Position numbers and translations under genes: made by a program. Below are positions 12,399-21,519 of a stretch of DNA of 34,004 bases, piece after piece. The stretch lies in NCBI GenBank assembly GCA_023954135.1, contig JAMLIN010000041.1:1-34004 (forward strand), given 5' to 3'. The notes under the pieces are model-generated. The model was not told where the DNA came from. It saw only the letters and a program-made list of their open reading frames with translations, and made no database searches. The stretch comes from Burkholderiaceae bacterium (lineage in GTDB: Bacteria > Pseudomonadota > Gammaproteobacteria > Burkholderiales > Burkholderiaceae_E). Numbering within the stretch: the first letter of the stretch is position 1; each line of letters starts with the position of its first letter.

Positions 12399-13859
12399 TC
12401 AGACGCCGGCAAGGCAGAGATACTTGATCTCGAGATATTCATCGATGCCGTAATGCGAGCCTTCCCGTCCGAGGCCCGACTGCTTGACCCCGCCGAAGGG
12501 CGAGACCTCGTTCGACAGGATCCCGCTGTTCACGCAGACCATGCCGGATTCGATCGCCTCGGCGACCCGGAAGATCCGGCCGACGTCCCGCGAATAGAAG
12601 TAAGACGCCAGCCCGAACTCGGTCGCATTGGCCATCTCGACGGCCTCCTCCTCGGTCCGGAAGCGGAACAGGGGCGCGACGGGGCCGAAGGTCTCCTCCC
12701 GGGCAACCCGCATGTCCTGGGTGACGTCGACCAGGATGGTCGGCTCGAAGAACAGGCCACCGCGCGCATGGGGCTTGCCCCCGGCCACCACCCGGGCGCC
12801 CTTGTCGAGCGCATCGGCGACGTGCTCACGTACCTTGTCGATGGCGGCCTGCTCGATCAGTGGCCCGACCGAAACCCCTTCCTCCGTGCCGGCACCGACC
12901 TTCAACCCCGCGACCTTCTCGGCAAGCCGGCGGGCGAACTCGTCGTAGACACCGTCCTGGACGTAGATCCTGTTGGCGCAGACGCAGGTCTGGCCGGCGT
13001 TGCGATACTTCGAGGCGATCGCGCCCTCGACGGCGGCATCGAGATCCGCATCGTCGAACACCAGGAAGGGCGCATTGCCGCCGAGCTCGAGCGAGAGCTT
13101 CTTGATGGTGTCGGCCGACTGACGCAACAGGATCCGGCCCACCTCGGTCGATCCGGTGAAGGACAGCTTGCGCACCAGCTTGCTGGTGCAGAGTTCCAGC
13201 CCGATCGTGGCGGCATCCATCCCGACCACCGTGTTGAAGACACCGGCCGGGATACCCGCCTCCTCGGCAAGCACGGCAAGGGCAAGCGCCGAAAGCGGCG
13301 TCGCCTCGGCGGGCTTGCAGACCACCGTGCAGCCCGCCGCCAGCGCGGGCGCTACCTTGCGGGTGATCATCGCGATCGGAAAGTTCCATGGCGTGATCGC
13401 ACCGCAGACACCGATCGGCTGCTTCATCGCGAACAGGCGCCGGTCGTTCGACGTGGTGGGAATGATGTCGCCGTAGGTGCGCTTTCCTTCCTCGGCAAAC
13501 CATTCGATGAACGATGCCCCGTAGGCAACCTCGCCGCGCGATTCGGCAAGCGGCTTGCCCTGCTCGGCAGTCATGAGCTGGGCAAGATCCTCCGCGTTGG
13601 CGAGGATCAGGTCGTTCCAGCGGCGCAGGATCGCCGCCCGCTCCTTGGCCGTCCGTGCCCGCCAGGCCGGCAACGCCCGATGCGCCGCTTCGATCGCCCG
13701 GACCGTCTCGGCGCGGCCCATGTCGGCGACCTCCGCCAGCCGCTCGCCGGTTGCCGGATCATCCACGCCGAAGCGGGCGCCCGAATCGGCATCGACGAAG
13801 CGCCCGTCGATATAGCCCTGGTGGCGCAACAGCGCCTGGTTCCGAAGTCCGATCGCCAT
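12399..13859 (-). CDS. gabD: NAD(P)+-dependent succinate-semialdehyde dehydrogenase (GabD-like)
   Basis: This aldehyde dehydrogenase is most like GabD, which oxidises succinate semialdehyde to succinate for entry into the TCA cycle. I use the ATG at 13857-13859 (486 residues), which gives MAIGLRNQALLRHQGYIDG and has an AAGGGA ribosome site; earlier in-frame starts are less likely. The catalytic Glu258 is in LELGGNAPFLVFDDADLD, and Cys292 is in GQTCVCANR. The CVC pair is characteristic of SSADH and can form a redox-switch disulfide. The PWNFP motif is at residues 157-161. It is transcribed away from the M20 hydrolase across a 120-base gap. Other short-chain semialdehydes are possible substrates. 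Confidence 0.88.
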   Translation of the reverse strand: MAIGLRNQALLRHQGYIDGRFVDADSGARFGVDDPATGERLAEVADMGRAETVRAIEAAHRALPAWRARTAKERAAILRRWNDLILANAEDLAQLMTAEQGKPLAESRGEVAYGASFIEWFAEEGKRTYGDIIPTTSNDRRLFAMKQPIGVCGAITPWNFPIAMITRKVAPALAAGCTVVCKPAEATPLSALALAVLAEEAGIPAGVFNTVVGMDAATIGLELCTSKLVRKLSFTGSTEVGRILLRQSADTIKKLSLELGGNAPFLVFDDADLDAAVEGAIASKYRNAGQTCVCANRIYVQDGVYDEFARRLAEKVAGLKVGAGTEEGVSVGPLIEQAAIDKVREHVADALDKGARVVAGGKPHARGGLFFEPTILVDVTQDMRVAREETFGPVAPLFRFRTEEEAVEMANATEFGLASYFYSRDVGRIFRVAEAIESGMVCVNSGILSNEVSPFGGVKQSGLGREGSHYGIDEYLEIKYLCLAGV

Positions 13860-13979
13860 GTCCGTAGTCCCTTCGTATCGATGATCATGCATCGCGCAGC
13901 ACACGCGCTTATCCTTCGATAATAGGCCAGCGGACGAGCCCGCGCCGGCCAATGCCACGCCATCGACCCGGGAGGCAGC

Positions 13980-15245
13980 ATGACGAGCATCGTATCGATC
14001 GATCCCCAGACCCGCGAAGGCCTGCGCTGCAACGGCACGCGTCTCTGGGACAGCCTCATGACGCTCGCCCGCATCGGCGCGACACCGGCCGGCGGCGTCA
14101 GGCGTCTCACGCTAACGGAGCTCGATGGCGAATCGCGCCGCCTCGTGATCGACTGGCTGCGCGATTGCGGATGCGGGATCCGCATCGACGCCATCGGCAA
14201 CATCCACGCCACCCGCCCCGGGACCGAGGACCTCGATCCGATCGGCATGGGCAGCCATCTCGACACCCAGCCCAACGGCGGACGCTTCGACGGCGCCTAC
14301 GGTGTCCTGGCGGGGCTCGAAGTCCTGCGCAGCCTCGATGACCACGGCATCCGCACCCGCCACCCGGTCAACGTCACCATCTGGACGAACGAGGAAGGCA
14401 GCCGCTTCACGCCGGTGATGATGGGCTCGGGCGTCTACGCGGGCGCGTTCACCCTGGAGCACTGCCTGGCGCAGCGCGACCGCGAAGGCCGCAGCGTCGG
14501 CGACGCGCTCGATGCGATCGGCTTCGCCGGGCGCGACGCCGCGCCGGCGCTCGCCGCCTACTTCGAACCCCACATCGAGCAGGGGCCCATCCTCGAGGCC
14601 GAGGGGATCACCATCGGCGCGGTCGAAGGCGCCCTCGGCCAGCGCTGGTTCGACGTCCTCATCACCGGCCAGGACGCCCATGCCGGGCCCACGCCCCTGG
14701 CGATGCGCCGCGACGCCCTGCTAGGCGCCGCCCGCATCATCGCCGCGGTGCGCCGGATCGCCGAAGAGCACCCCGACGAGGCGCGCGGTACCGTCGGCGA
14801 GCTCTCCGTCACGCCCAACTCGCGCAACGTCATACCGGGGCGGGTGGCGCTCACCGTCGACTTTCGCAACGCGCGCGACGAAACCCTTTCGCGCATGGTC
14901 GACGCACTGCGCGCCGAATGCGCGGCGATCGCCGCCAGCGACCGGCTGGAGATCGGCCTCGAGGAAGTCGTGTACTTCCCGCCATGCCACTTCGATCCCG
15001 CCCTGGTCACGCTGGTCGAGCAGGCGGCGGCTCGCCTCGGCCATTCGCACCGGCGCATCACCAGCGGCGCCGGCCACGATGCGGTCTACGTCGCCCGTCG
15101 TCACCCCGCCGCGATGATCTTCGTTCCCTGCGAAGGCGGCATCAGCCACAACGAGATCGAGAACGCCCAGCCCGAGCATCTCGCCGCCGGGACCGACGTT
15201 CTTCTCGAAGCCGTGCTCGCCTTCGACCGCGACGCCGCCCGATGA
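13980..15245 (+). CDS. M20-family N-carbamoyl-amino-acid hydrolase / allantoate-amidohydrolase-type enzyme
   Basis: This is a binuclear metal amidohydrolase of the hydantoinase/carbamoylase branch of peptidase family M20, which removes carbamoyl groups from N-carbamoyl amino acids or related ureido compounds. It has 421 residues, the usual length. Metal ligands appear in GSHLDTQPNGGRFDGAYG (His93, Asp104), NEEGSRF (Glu138/Glu139) and HIEQGP (His198), and SHNE near the C-terminus supplies the last. GAGHDA is the conserved substrate-side loop. A strong GGGAGG ribosome site precedes the ATG. The stop overlaps the pdxA start (ATGA), so the two are coupled. The exact substrate cannot be set from sequence. 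Confidence 0.88.
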   Translation: MTSIVSIDPQTREGLRCNGTRLWDSLMTLARIGATPAGGVRRLTLTELDGESRRLVIDWLRDCGCGIRIDAIGNIHATRPGTEDLDPIGMGSHLDTQPNGGRFDGAYGVLAGLEVLRSLDDHGIRTRHPVNVTIWTNEEGSRFTPVMMGSGVYAGAFTLEHCLAQRDREGRSVGDALDAIGFAGRDAAPALAAYFEPHIEQGPILEAEGITIGAVEGALGQRWFDVLITGQDAHAGPTPLAMRRDALLGAARIIAAVRRIAEEHPDEARGTVGELSVTPNSRNVIPGRVALTVDFRNARDETLSRMVDALRAECAAIAASDRLEIGLEEVVYFPPCHFDPALVTLVEQAAARLGHSHRRITSGAGHDAVYVARRHPAAMIFVPCEGGISHNEIENAQPEHLAAGTDVLLEAVLAFDRDAAR

Positions 15246-16246
15246 CCGCATTCGCGTCGCCGCCGGCGCCGCCTCGACAGAGCGCTTCGCGATCGCGCAG
15301 ACCGATCGCGATCTCGATGGGCGACCCCTGCGGGATCGGCCCCGAGATCGTGCTGCGCGCTCTCGCCGCGCCGGAACTGGCCGCGGACTGCATCGTCTAC
15401 GGTGACCGGGGACTGCTCGAAACCACCGCCGCCCGACTCGGGCTGCCGGTGCCTCCACGCGTCGAAGCGGTCACCCGGCTCGATCCCCCGCCGCCTCCGG
15501 GCAGCGTGGATGCGCGCGCCGGCGACGCGGCATATCGCTACATCGTCGCGGCAGCCGGAGCGGCCCGGGACGGCGAGGCCCGCGCACTGGTCACCGCACC
15601 GATCTCCAAAGCGGCGCTGCAGGCGGCCGGCCATGGCTACCCCGGCCACACCGAGCTGCTCGCCGAGCTGGCCGGCGGCGCCGAGGTGCGCATGATGCTC
15701 GCCAACGACGAGCTGCGGGTCGTGCTCGTCACCGTGCACCTCGCGCTGCGCGATGCGATCACGGCGCTCGACCCGCAACGCATCGAAACGACGATCGCGA
15801 TCGCCGACGCCGGCCTGCGCCGCGCCGGCATCGCCCGGCCGCGGCTGGCCGTCGCCGGCCTCAATCCGCATGCCGGCGAGGGAGGATTGTTCGGCCGCGA
15901 GGAGATCGACTGCATCGCCCCGGCGATCGCCGCCGCGCGCGCCGCCGGAATCGACGCCACCGGCCCGTATCCGCCCGACACCGTCTTCATGCGCGCGCGC
16001 GGCTTCGCCCGCTTCGATGCGGTGATCGCGATGTACCACGACCAGGGCCTGATCCCGGTCAAGTATCTCGGCATCGACGAAGGCGTGAACGTGACCCTCG
16101 GCCTGCCCTTCGTGCGCACCAGCCCCGACCACGGCACCGCCTACGACATCGCCGGCCGGGGCGTCGCCGATCCCGCCAGCCTGCTCGCCGCGATCCGCCT
16201 CGCCGACCGGCTCGCGCCCGATACCGCGAGCGCCGCGGACCGCTGA
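15242..16246 (+). CDS. pdxA: PdxA-family 4-hydroxythreonine-4-phosphate dehydrogenase
   Basis: PdxA oxidises 4-phosphohydroxy-L-threonine with NAD(P) in pyridoxal phosphate synthesis. The protein has 334 residues, with ISMGDPCGIGPEI at about 25-37, GYPGHTE (His136) and the three metal-ligand histidines His166 (TVHLALR), His210 (GLNPHAGE) and His266 (YHDQGLIPVK). RTSPDHGTAYDIAG completes the signature. The start overlaps the M20 hydrolase stop by four bases. The family also contains catabolic members (PdxA2-type enzymes for phosphorylated threonate or erythronate, TphB in terephthalate use). Coupling to an amidohydrolase, and absence of the common surA/ksgA neighbours, leaves open that this copy is catabolic. 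Confidence 0.87.
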   Translation: MTAFASPPAPPRQSASRSRRPIAISMGDPCGIGPEIVLRALAAPELAADCIVYGDRGLLETTAARLGLPVPPRVEAVTRLDPPPPPGSVDARAGDAAYRYIVAAAGAARDGEARALVTAPISKAALQAAGHGYPGHTELLAELAGGAEVRMMLANDELRVVLVTVHLALRDAITALDPQRIETTIAIADAGLRRAGIARPRLAVAGLNPHAGEGGLFGREEIDCIAPAIAAARAAGIDATGPYPPDTVFMRARGFARFDAVIAMYHDQGLIPVKYLGIDEGVNVTLGLPFVRTSPDHGTAYDIAGRGVADPASLLAAIRLADRLAPDTASAADR

Positions 16247-16366
16247 GCGCCGGCGCTTCCTCCGGGGCGAGGGCGTCGGCACCCGCCGCCTTCGATGGAG
16301 CAACGGTGATGCGCGGGTACCAAACCGGCGCGCGCCACCCCCCGCGACAGTGCTATCGTCGCAGCG

Positions 16367-17545
16367 ATGCGCTGGGCCATTCCCGTCATTGCATTCGGCA
16401 ACTTCGTCATCGGCACCGGCGTCATGGTGGCCGGCGGCATGCTGCCGCCGCTAGCCGCCGGCCTGGGGGTGACGATCCCGGTCGCGGCGCAGCTGATCAC
16501 GGCCATGGCCTTCGCGATCGCGATCGGGGCGCCGCTGCTGGGCGCCCTCACCGCACGCTTCGACCGCCGCCTGCTGCTCACCGCCACCCTGGTGATCTAC
16601 GCGATCGGGCACATCGCCTGCGCGCTCGCGCCGAACTACGAATCCCTGCTCGGCCTGCGCATCCTGCTCGCGATCAGCCCGGCGCTCTTCACGCCGCAGG
16701 CGAGCGCCGTGCTCGCCCTGATCGTCCCGCCCGAGAAGCGCGGCCGCGCGGTCTCGCTCGCCCTGCTCGGGTGGGCCGTCGCATCGGTGCTCGGCATGCC
16801 GATCGGCGCCTATGTCGGCGCGGTGTTCGGCTGGCGCGCCGGGTTCGGGCTGGTCGGGATGCTCGCGCTCGTCGCGGCGATCGGCGTTCATCGGGTCCTG
16901 CCGTCCGGGCTGAAGGTATCGATGTCGGGTCGCTCGATGTGGGCCGAGCTGCTGCGCTGGCCCTCGCTGCAGATGGCGATCGCGGTCACGGCCATCCAGG
17001 GCGCCGCCCAGTTCACCACCTTCACCTTCTTCGTCCCGGCGTTGCAGGTCTTCCTCGATGCCGGGCCAGCGCTCGTCAGCGGCCTGCTGTTCCTGTTCGG
17101 CGCGATGGGCTTCGCCGGCGCACTGGGCAGCGCGCGATTCATGGACAGCGCCGGGCCGATCCGGGTCGCCCATGCGAGCTTCGCGGTGATCGGCCTCGGC
17201 ATGCTGCTCTGGCCGCTGGGCAACGGCTCGCTCGCCTGGGCGATCGCCTCGATGGCCATCTGGGGTTTCGGTTCGTTCATCACCAACAACGCCCAGCAGG
17301 CGCGCCTCATCGCCGCCTCGCCGAAGCTCGCCCCGGTGACGATCGCGCTGAACTCCTCGGGCATGTACCTCGGCCAGGCCATCGGCATCCCGCTCGGCGC
17401 CGCGCTGCTCTCCGTCCCGCCGGCCGCCGCCGACTACGCCAGGCTGCCGCTGTTCGGACTGCCGATCCTGGCACTCGCGTTCATCGTGTCGCTGCGCGCC
17501 CGGCAGCTCGGCCAGCGCCGCGCCGCCCTGCGCCAAACCTCCTAG
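16367..17545 (+). CDS. MFS transporter, DHA1-like
   Basis: This is a 12-helix major facilitator superfamily permease of 392 residues, near the compact size of AraJ/drug-H+ antiporter relatives. Hydrophobic helices run almost without large loops. The cytoplasmic loop between helices 2 and 3 contains GALTARFDRRLLL, a degenerate form of the MFS motif A. It begins 120 bases after pdxA and ends 9 bases before the next membrane protein, so it probably belongs to the same transcription unit as the amidohydrolase and pdxA. It could import the substrate of those enzymes or export a product; the sequence does not say which. Confidence 0.85.
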   Translation: MRWAIPVIAFGNFVIGTGVMVAGGMLPPLAAGLGVTIPVAAQLITAMAFAIAIGAPLLGALTARFDRRLLLTATLVIYAIGHIACALAPNYESLLGLRILLAISPALFTPQASAVLALIVPPEKRGRAVSLALLGWAVASVLGMPIGAYVGAVFGWRAGFGLVGMLALVAAIGVHRVLPSGLKVSMSGRSMWAELLRWPSLQMAIAVTAIQGAAQFTTFTFFVPALQVFLDAGPALVSGLLFLFGAMGFAGALGSARFMDSAGPIRVAHASFAVIGLGMLLWPLGNGSLAWAIASMAIWGFGSFITNNAQQARLIAASPKLAPVTIALNSSGMYLGQAIGIPLGAALLSVPPAAADYARLPLFGLPILALAFIVSLRARQLGQRRAALRQTS

Positions 17546-17554
17546 GAAATCGTC

Positions 17555-18304
17555 ATGCGTCACATCCCCGAAACGGGCCGCAAGCCGCCGGCAGCACGGA
17601 TTCCCGCTCATGCGACCCGCTCGCTGCAGGAGTTCCGCCATCTGCTCGTCCTGGTCCTGGCCTACGCCCTGCTCCTGGCCCTGCTGGCCCTGGAGCTCCC
17701 GGAGAGCCGCTTCCTCTGGGTCTTCTCCGAGGAGGGTCCCTTCGAGATCCTCAGCATCGGCTTCTGGGTGCTCCTCGCGGTCGCATGCTTCACGCTGCCG
17801 GGCCTGCCGCGCTGGCCCTGGGAGCAAGGCATCGTCGCCCTGGTGGCGGCGGCGCGCGAAGCCGACCTGCACAAGGCGTTCACCGACACGAGCGTCCTCA
17901 AGATCAGCTACTACCTGAAGTCCTCGGCACCGCTCTTCGAGAAGCTGCTGGTCGGCCTGGTGGCGCTGCCGGCACTGGCCATCGTCGTCTACGTCCTGGT
18001 GCGCGGCGCTCTCCTGATCCGTCGCACCCGTGCCTGGCACTTCGCCTGGGGCAGGACAGCCCTGCTGGCGATGAGCCTGCTGGTCTCGAGCAAGCTGCTC
18101 GATCGCATGGAAGCGGTCACCGCGGACTGGTTCGCTTTCCACTTCCCGCCACTGGCGCACCGATTCATCGCCGCCTTCGAAGAAGGCACCGAATGCCTGC
18201 TGCCGGTACTGTTCATCGTCGTCCTGCTGCAGTACCAGTACCAGCATCTCACCGGAGCGACCGGGAGCCATGCCCCGCATGCCGGGAACCCGCTAGCGCG
18301 GTGA
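17555..18304 (+). CDS. Uncharacterised multi-pass membrane protein
   Basis: I do not recognise this 249-residue protein with certainty. It has about five hydrophobic segments: residues 29-47, 64-82, 131-153, 166-182 and 211-228. Acidic motifs lie next to membrane segments: SEEGPFEIL before the second and FEEGTECLLP before the last. These buried Glu-rich ends are the most distinctive visible feature. The ribosome site AGGA overlaps the MFS stop region and the gap is 9 bases, so expression is probably coupled to the MFS gene. Its stop overlaps the end of convergent egtB by 12 bases. Confidence 0.75.
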   Translation: MRHIPETGRKPPAARIPAHATRSLQEFRHLLVLVLAYALLLALLALELPESRFLWVFSEEGPFEILSIGFWVLLAVACFTLPGLPRWPWEQGIVALVAAAREADLHKAFTDTSVLKISYYLKSSAPLFEKLLVGLVALPALAIVVYVLVRGALLIRRTRAWHFAWGRTALLAMSLLVSSKLLDRMEAVTADWFAFHFPPLAHRFIAAFEEGTECLLPVLFIVVLLQYQYQHLTGATGSHAPHAGNPLAR

Positions 18305-19546
18305 ATCGGCGGCGAGCCGGATGCCGGTGAACTGCCAGCGGGCGGCGGCGGGGAAGAAGTTGCGGTAGCAGCGGCGCACATGGCCCGGCGGCGTCGCGCA
18401 GGAGCCGCCGCGCAGGACATACTGGTTCACCATGAACTTGCCGTTGTACTCGCCGATCGCGTCGTCGGCGGCCCGGAAACCGGGGTAGGGACCGTAGCTG
18501 CTCGAGGTCCAGTTCCAGACACCACCGTAGAGATCCTCGCCCGCCTGCGGCATGCGGGGATGGCGGGCACCAGCCTGCGCGAACTGGCCGCCGGGCACCG
18601 ATTCGGCCGCCGCATGCTCCCATTCGAACTCGGTGGGCAGGCGCGCGCCCGCGAAGCGGGCGTAGGCATCGGCCTCGTAGTAGGAGACATGGCAGACCGG
18701 CGCATCCGGGTCGAGCGGCGCTTCGCCATGCAGGGTGTACTCGCGCCAGGCGCCGTCGATCCGCCGCCAGCAGGCCGGCGCGCGCCAGCCGCTCGCAAGC
18801 GCCTGGGCGTGACCTTCCGACAGCCACCAGCGCGGCTCCTCGTAGCCGCCCGCCTCGACGAAGGCGAGGTATTCGCGGTTGCTCACGAAACGATCGGCGA
18901 TCGCGAAGGGCTCGAGCCACACCCGGTGACGGGGAAACTCGTTGTCGAAACCGAAACCCCGGCCATCGTGGCCGATGTCCGCCAGCCCGCCTTCGAAACG
19001 ACGCCAGCCCAAAGGGCGCTGCGGCGGATTCGCCGGCGGCGCTCCGTCGAGCGCCGGCGCCAGCGGATTGATCGACCAGAGGTGCTTGAGGTCGGTGAGC
19101 ATCAGCTCCTGATGCTGCTCCTCATGGTTGAGCCCGAGCGCGAGCACCGCCGCCCAGCGCTGCGCGTCGGCGCCCCGCCAGGCGGCGGGTCCGCCCGCCA
19201 GCCGCGCCATCGCCTCGTCGACATGGCGCCGGTAGGCGAGCACGGTATCGAGGGAAGGCCGCGAGAGCATGCCGCGCGAAGGCCGCGGGAACTGCTCGCC
19301 GACGGTGTTGTAGTAGGAGTTGAAGAGATAGCGGTAGCGCGCATCGAACGGCTGGTAGCCGGGGTCCGCGACGCCGAGGACGAAGGTTTCCCAGAACCAG
19401 GTGGTGTGGGCGAGATGCCACTTCTGCGGGCTCGCGTCGGGCATCGACTGCAGGGCGCAGTCCTCGGCGCTCAAGCCGTCGATCAGTGCGAGCGAAGCGG
19501 CACGCACCGCGCGAAAGCGCGGCAGGAACTCCGGATCGGGTGTCAT
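18293..19546 (-). CDS. egtB: Ergothioneine biosynthesis sulfoxide synthase EgtB
   Basis: EgtB is the non-haem iron oxygenase that joins trimethylhistidine (hercynine) to a thiol through a C-S bond, giving a sulfoxide precursor of ergothioneine. I use the ATG at 19544-19546 (417 residues). The N-terminal DinB-like domain has HLAHTTWFWE (His44/His47) and HEEQHQE at 141-147, the HX3HXE iron motif. The C-terminal formylglycine-generating-enzyme fold runs from about residue 190 and ends with VLRGGSCATPPGHVRRCYRN. No methyltransferase domain is fused, which excludes OvoA. The usual partner egtD is not in the window. Selenoneine synthase SenA is related, but senB and senC are not seen here. Confidence 0.88.
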   Translation of the reverse strand: MTPDPEFLPRFRAVRAASLALIDGLSAEDCALQSMPDASPQKWHLAHTTWFWETFVLGVADPGYQPFDARYRYLFNSYYNTVGEQFPRPSRGMLSRPSLDTVLAYRRHVDEAMARLAGGPAAWRGADAQRWAAVLALGLNHEEQHQELMLTDLKHLWSINPLAPALDGAPPANPPQRPLGWRRFEGGLADIGHDGRGFGFDNEFPRHRVWLEPFAIADRFVSNREYLAFVEAGGYEEPRWWLSEGHAQALASGWRAPACWRRIDGAWREYTLHGEAPLDPDAPVCHVSYYEADAYARFAGARLPTEFEWEHAAAESVPGGQFAQAGARHPRMPQAGEDLYGGVWNWTSSSYGPYPGFRAADDAIGEYNGKFMVNQYVLRGGSCATPPGHVRRCYRNFFPAAARWQFTGIRLAADSPR

Positions 19547-19601
19547 CCGGCCCAGTATGCATCTTCCGGACCCGGTACTCCAGACGAAGGAACGGAAAGG
19601 G

Positions 19602-19627
19602 AAAGGCCGGCGCAGCGGCCGGCCTTT
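19602..19627 (-). terminator. Hairpin terminator downstream of pckG
   Basis: AAAGGCCGG (19602-19610) and CCGGCCTTT (19619-19627) form a perfect 9-base stem with an 8-base loop. It lies 20 bases after the pckG stop. Because the arms end in A/T runs it could work in both directions; on the minus strand it is followed by TTTCCCTTTCC rather than a pure U-run. Confidence 0.7.
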
Positions 19628-19647
19628 CGTTCTTCCGCAGAGTCGGA

Positions 19648-21519
19648 TCAGGCGGCGATGCGCTCCTCCAGCCTGGCCTTGACCTGCTTGAGCGCCTCCG
19701 GAAGGCCGTTGCGCAGCTTCTCGAAGTGCTCGGCATGCAGCTCGAGCTCCTTCTTCCAGGCGGCCCTGTCGATCGAGGCGATCTTCTCGTAGAGCTCGAG
19801 CGGGAAGTCCAGCCCGGTCCAGTTCAGGTCCTCGTAGCGGGGCGAGACCCCGAACACGTTCTCGGCACCGCCGGCACGACCCTCGATGCGCCCGATCATC
19901 CATTCGAGCACCCGCATGTTGTCGCCGAAGCCCGGCCAGATGAACTTGCCGTTCTCGTCGGTGCGGAACCAGTTGACGCAGAAGATGCGCGGCAGCGGAA
20001 CGCCGGTGGACTTCGCACCCGCGCCCAGCTCCTCGCCCAGGCGCAGCCAGTGCCCGAAGTACTCGGCCATGTTGTAGCCGCAGAACGGCAGCATCGCGAA
20101 GGGATCGCGGCGCACCACGCCGGTGGCGCCGGCCTGGGCGGCGGTGGTCTCGGAACCCATGGTGGCGGCCATGTAGACGCCCTCGACCCAGCTTCGCGCC
20201 TCGGTCACCAGCGGCACCGTGGTCGAACGGCGGCCACCGAAGATGAAGGCATCGATCGGCACGCCGTCGTCGGAATCCCAGTCGGGATCGAGCACCGGGT
20301 TGCGGGTGGCCGATACGGTGAAGCGGGCGTTGGGATGCGCCGCCTTGCGGCCTGCCTTGCCGTCCTCGGGCGTCCAGTCCTGGCCGCGCCAGTCGATCAG
20401 GTGCGCCGGCGGCTCCTTGGTCATGCCCTCCCACCAGACGTCGCCGTCATCGGTGAGCGCGACGTTGGTGAAGATCACGTCCTCGGACAGCGAGTCCATG
20501 CAGTTCTTGTTGGTCTTCTCGTTGGTCCCCGGGGCGACGCCGAAATAGCCGGCCTCGGGGTTGATCGCGTACCAGCGGCCATCGGCGTTCGGCTTGACCC
20601 AGGCGATGTCGTCGCCGATGGTGGTGACCTTCCAGCCGGCGAGCCCAGCCGGCGGAATCAGCATCGCGAAGTTGGTCTTGCCGCAGGCCGAGGGGAAGGC
20701 CGCGGCGACGTGGTACTTGCGACCCTGCGGCGAGGTCACGCCGAGGATCAGCATGTGCTCGGCGAGCCAGCCTTCGTCGCGGCCCATGGTCGAGGCGATG
20801 CGCAGCGCGAAGCATTTCTTGCCCAGCAGCGCGTTGCCGCCGTAGCCCGAGCCGTAGGACCAGATCTCGCGGGTTTCGGGGAAGTGCACGATGTACTTGG
20901 TCTTGTTGCAGGGCCAGGGCACGTCCTTCTGGCCGGTCGCGAGCGGCGCGCCCACCGAGTGCACGCAGGGCACGAAACGGCCGTCGGTGCCGAGCACGTC
21001 GTACACCGCCCGCCCCATGCGGGTCATCTTCTGCATGCTGACGACGACATAGGGCGAGTCGGTCAGCTGGATGCCGATCTGGGAGATCGAGCCGCCGAGC
21101 GGACCCATGGAAAACGGAACCACATAGAGGGTGCGCCCCCGCATGCAGCCATCGAACAGACCGTCGAGGGTCTTGCGCATCGCCTGCGGCTCGGTCCAGT
21201 TGTTGGTCGGGCCGGCGTCTTCCTGCTTCTGCGAGCAGATGAAGGTGCGGTCCTCGACTCGGGCAACGTCGTCGGGGTCCGACCAGGCGAGATAGCTGTT
21301 CGGGCGCTTCGCCGGGTTGAGCCGGCGCATCGTGCCGGCATCGACCATCTGCTGGCAGAGGCGGTCGTACTCCTCCTGCGAACCATCGGCCCAGACGATG
21401 CGATCGGGGCGGGTCAGCGCCGCCACCGAGCCGACCCACTCGATGATCCCCCTGTGCCGGACGTAATCCGGTGGATCGACGGCAATACCGCCGGCCGCGG
21501 CGTTCACGGAACGGTTCAT
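19648..21519 (-). CDS. pckG: GTP-dependent phosphoenolpyruvate carboxykinase
   Basis: PckG converts oxaloacetate and GTP to phosphoenolpyruvate, the first committed step of gluconeogenesis. The ATG at 21517-21519 (623 residues) is preceded by GGAGATATACC and starts [20 protein letters not shown]; earlier in-frame starts would read through the leader. The P-loop with the reactive cysteine, [10 protein letters not shown], is at about 274-283 (Cys279). The metal-binding [12 protein letters not shown] follows near 299-310. These features mark the GTP class, not the ATP class (pckA). The gene is monocistronic, with a terminator after it and a 473-base gap before it. Confidence 0.97.
   Translation of the reverse strand: MNRSVNAAAGGIAVDPPDYVRHRGIIEWVGSVAALTRPDRIVWADGSQEEYDRLCQQMVDAGTMRRLNPAKRPNSYLAWSDPDDVARVEDRTFICSQKQEDAGPTNNWTEPQAMRKTLDGLFDGCMRGRTLYVVPFSMGPLGGSISQIGIQLTDSPYVVVSMQKMTRMGRAVYDVLGTDGRFVPCVHSVGAPLATGQKDVPWPCNKTKYIVHFPETREIWSYGSGYGGNALLGKKCFALRIASTMGRDEGWLAEHMLILGVTSPQGRKYHVAAAFPSACGKTNFAMLIPPAGLAGWKVTTIGDDIAWVKPNADGRWYAINPEAGYFGVAPGTNEKTNKNCMDSLSEDVIFTNVALTDDGDVWWEGMTKEPPAHLIDWRGQDWTPEDGKAGRKAAHPNARFTVSATRNPVLDPDWDSDDGVPIDAFIFGGRRSTTVPLVTEARSWVEGVYMAATMGSETTAAQAGATGVVRRDPFAMLPFCGYNMAEYFGHWLRLGEELGAGAKSTGVPLPRIFCVNWFRTDENGKFIWPGFGDNMRVLEWMIGRIEGRAGGAENVFGVSPRYEDLNWTGLDFPLELYEKIASIDRAAWKKELELHAEHFEKLRNGLPEALKQVKARLEERIAA

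Noticed and set aside
12453-13922. Plus-strand open frame (489 codons) opposite gabD
   Set aside because: GabD on the minus strand has full catalytic motifs; the opposite frame has none.
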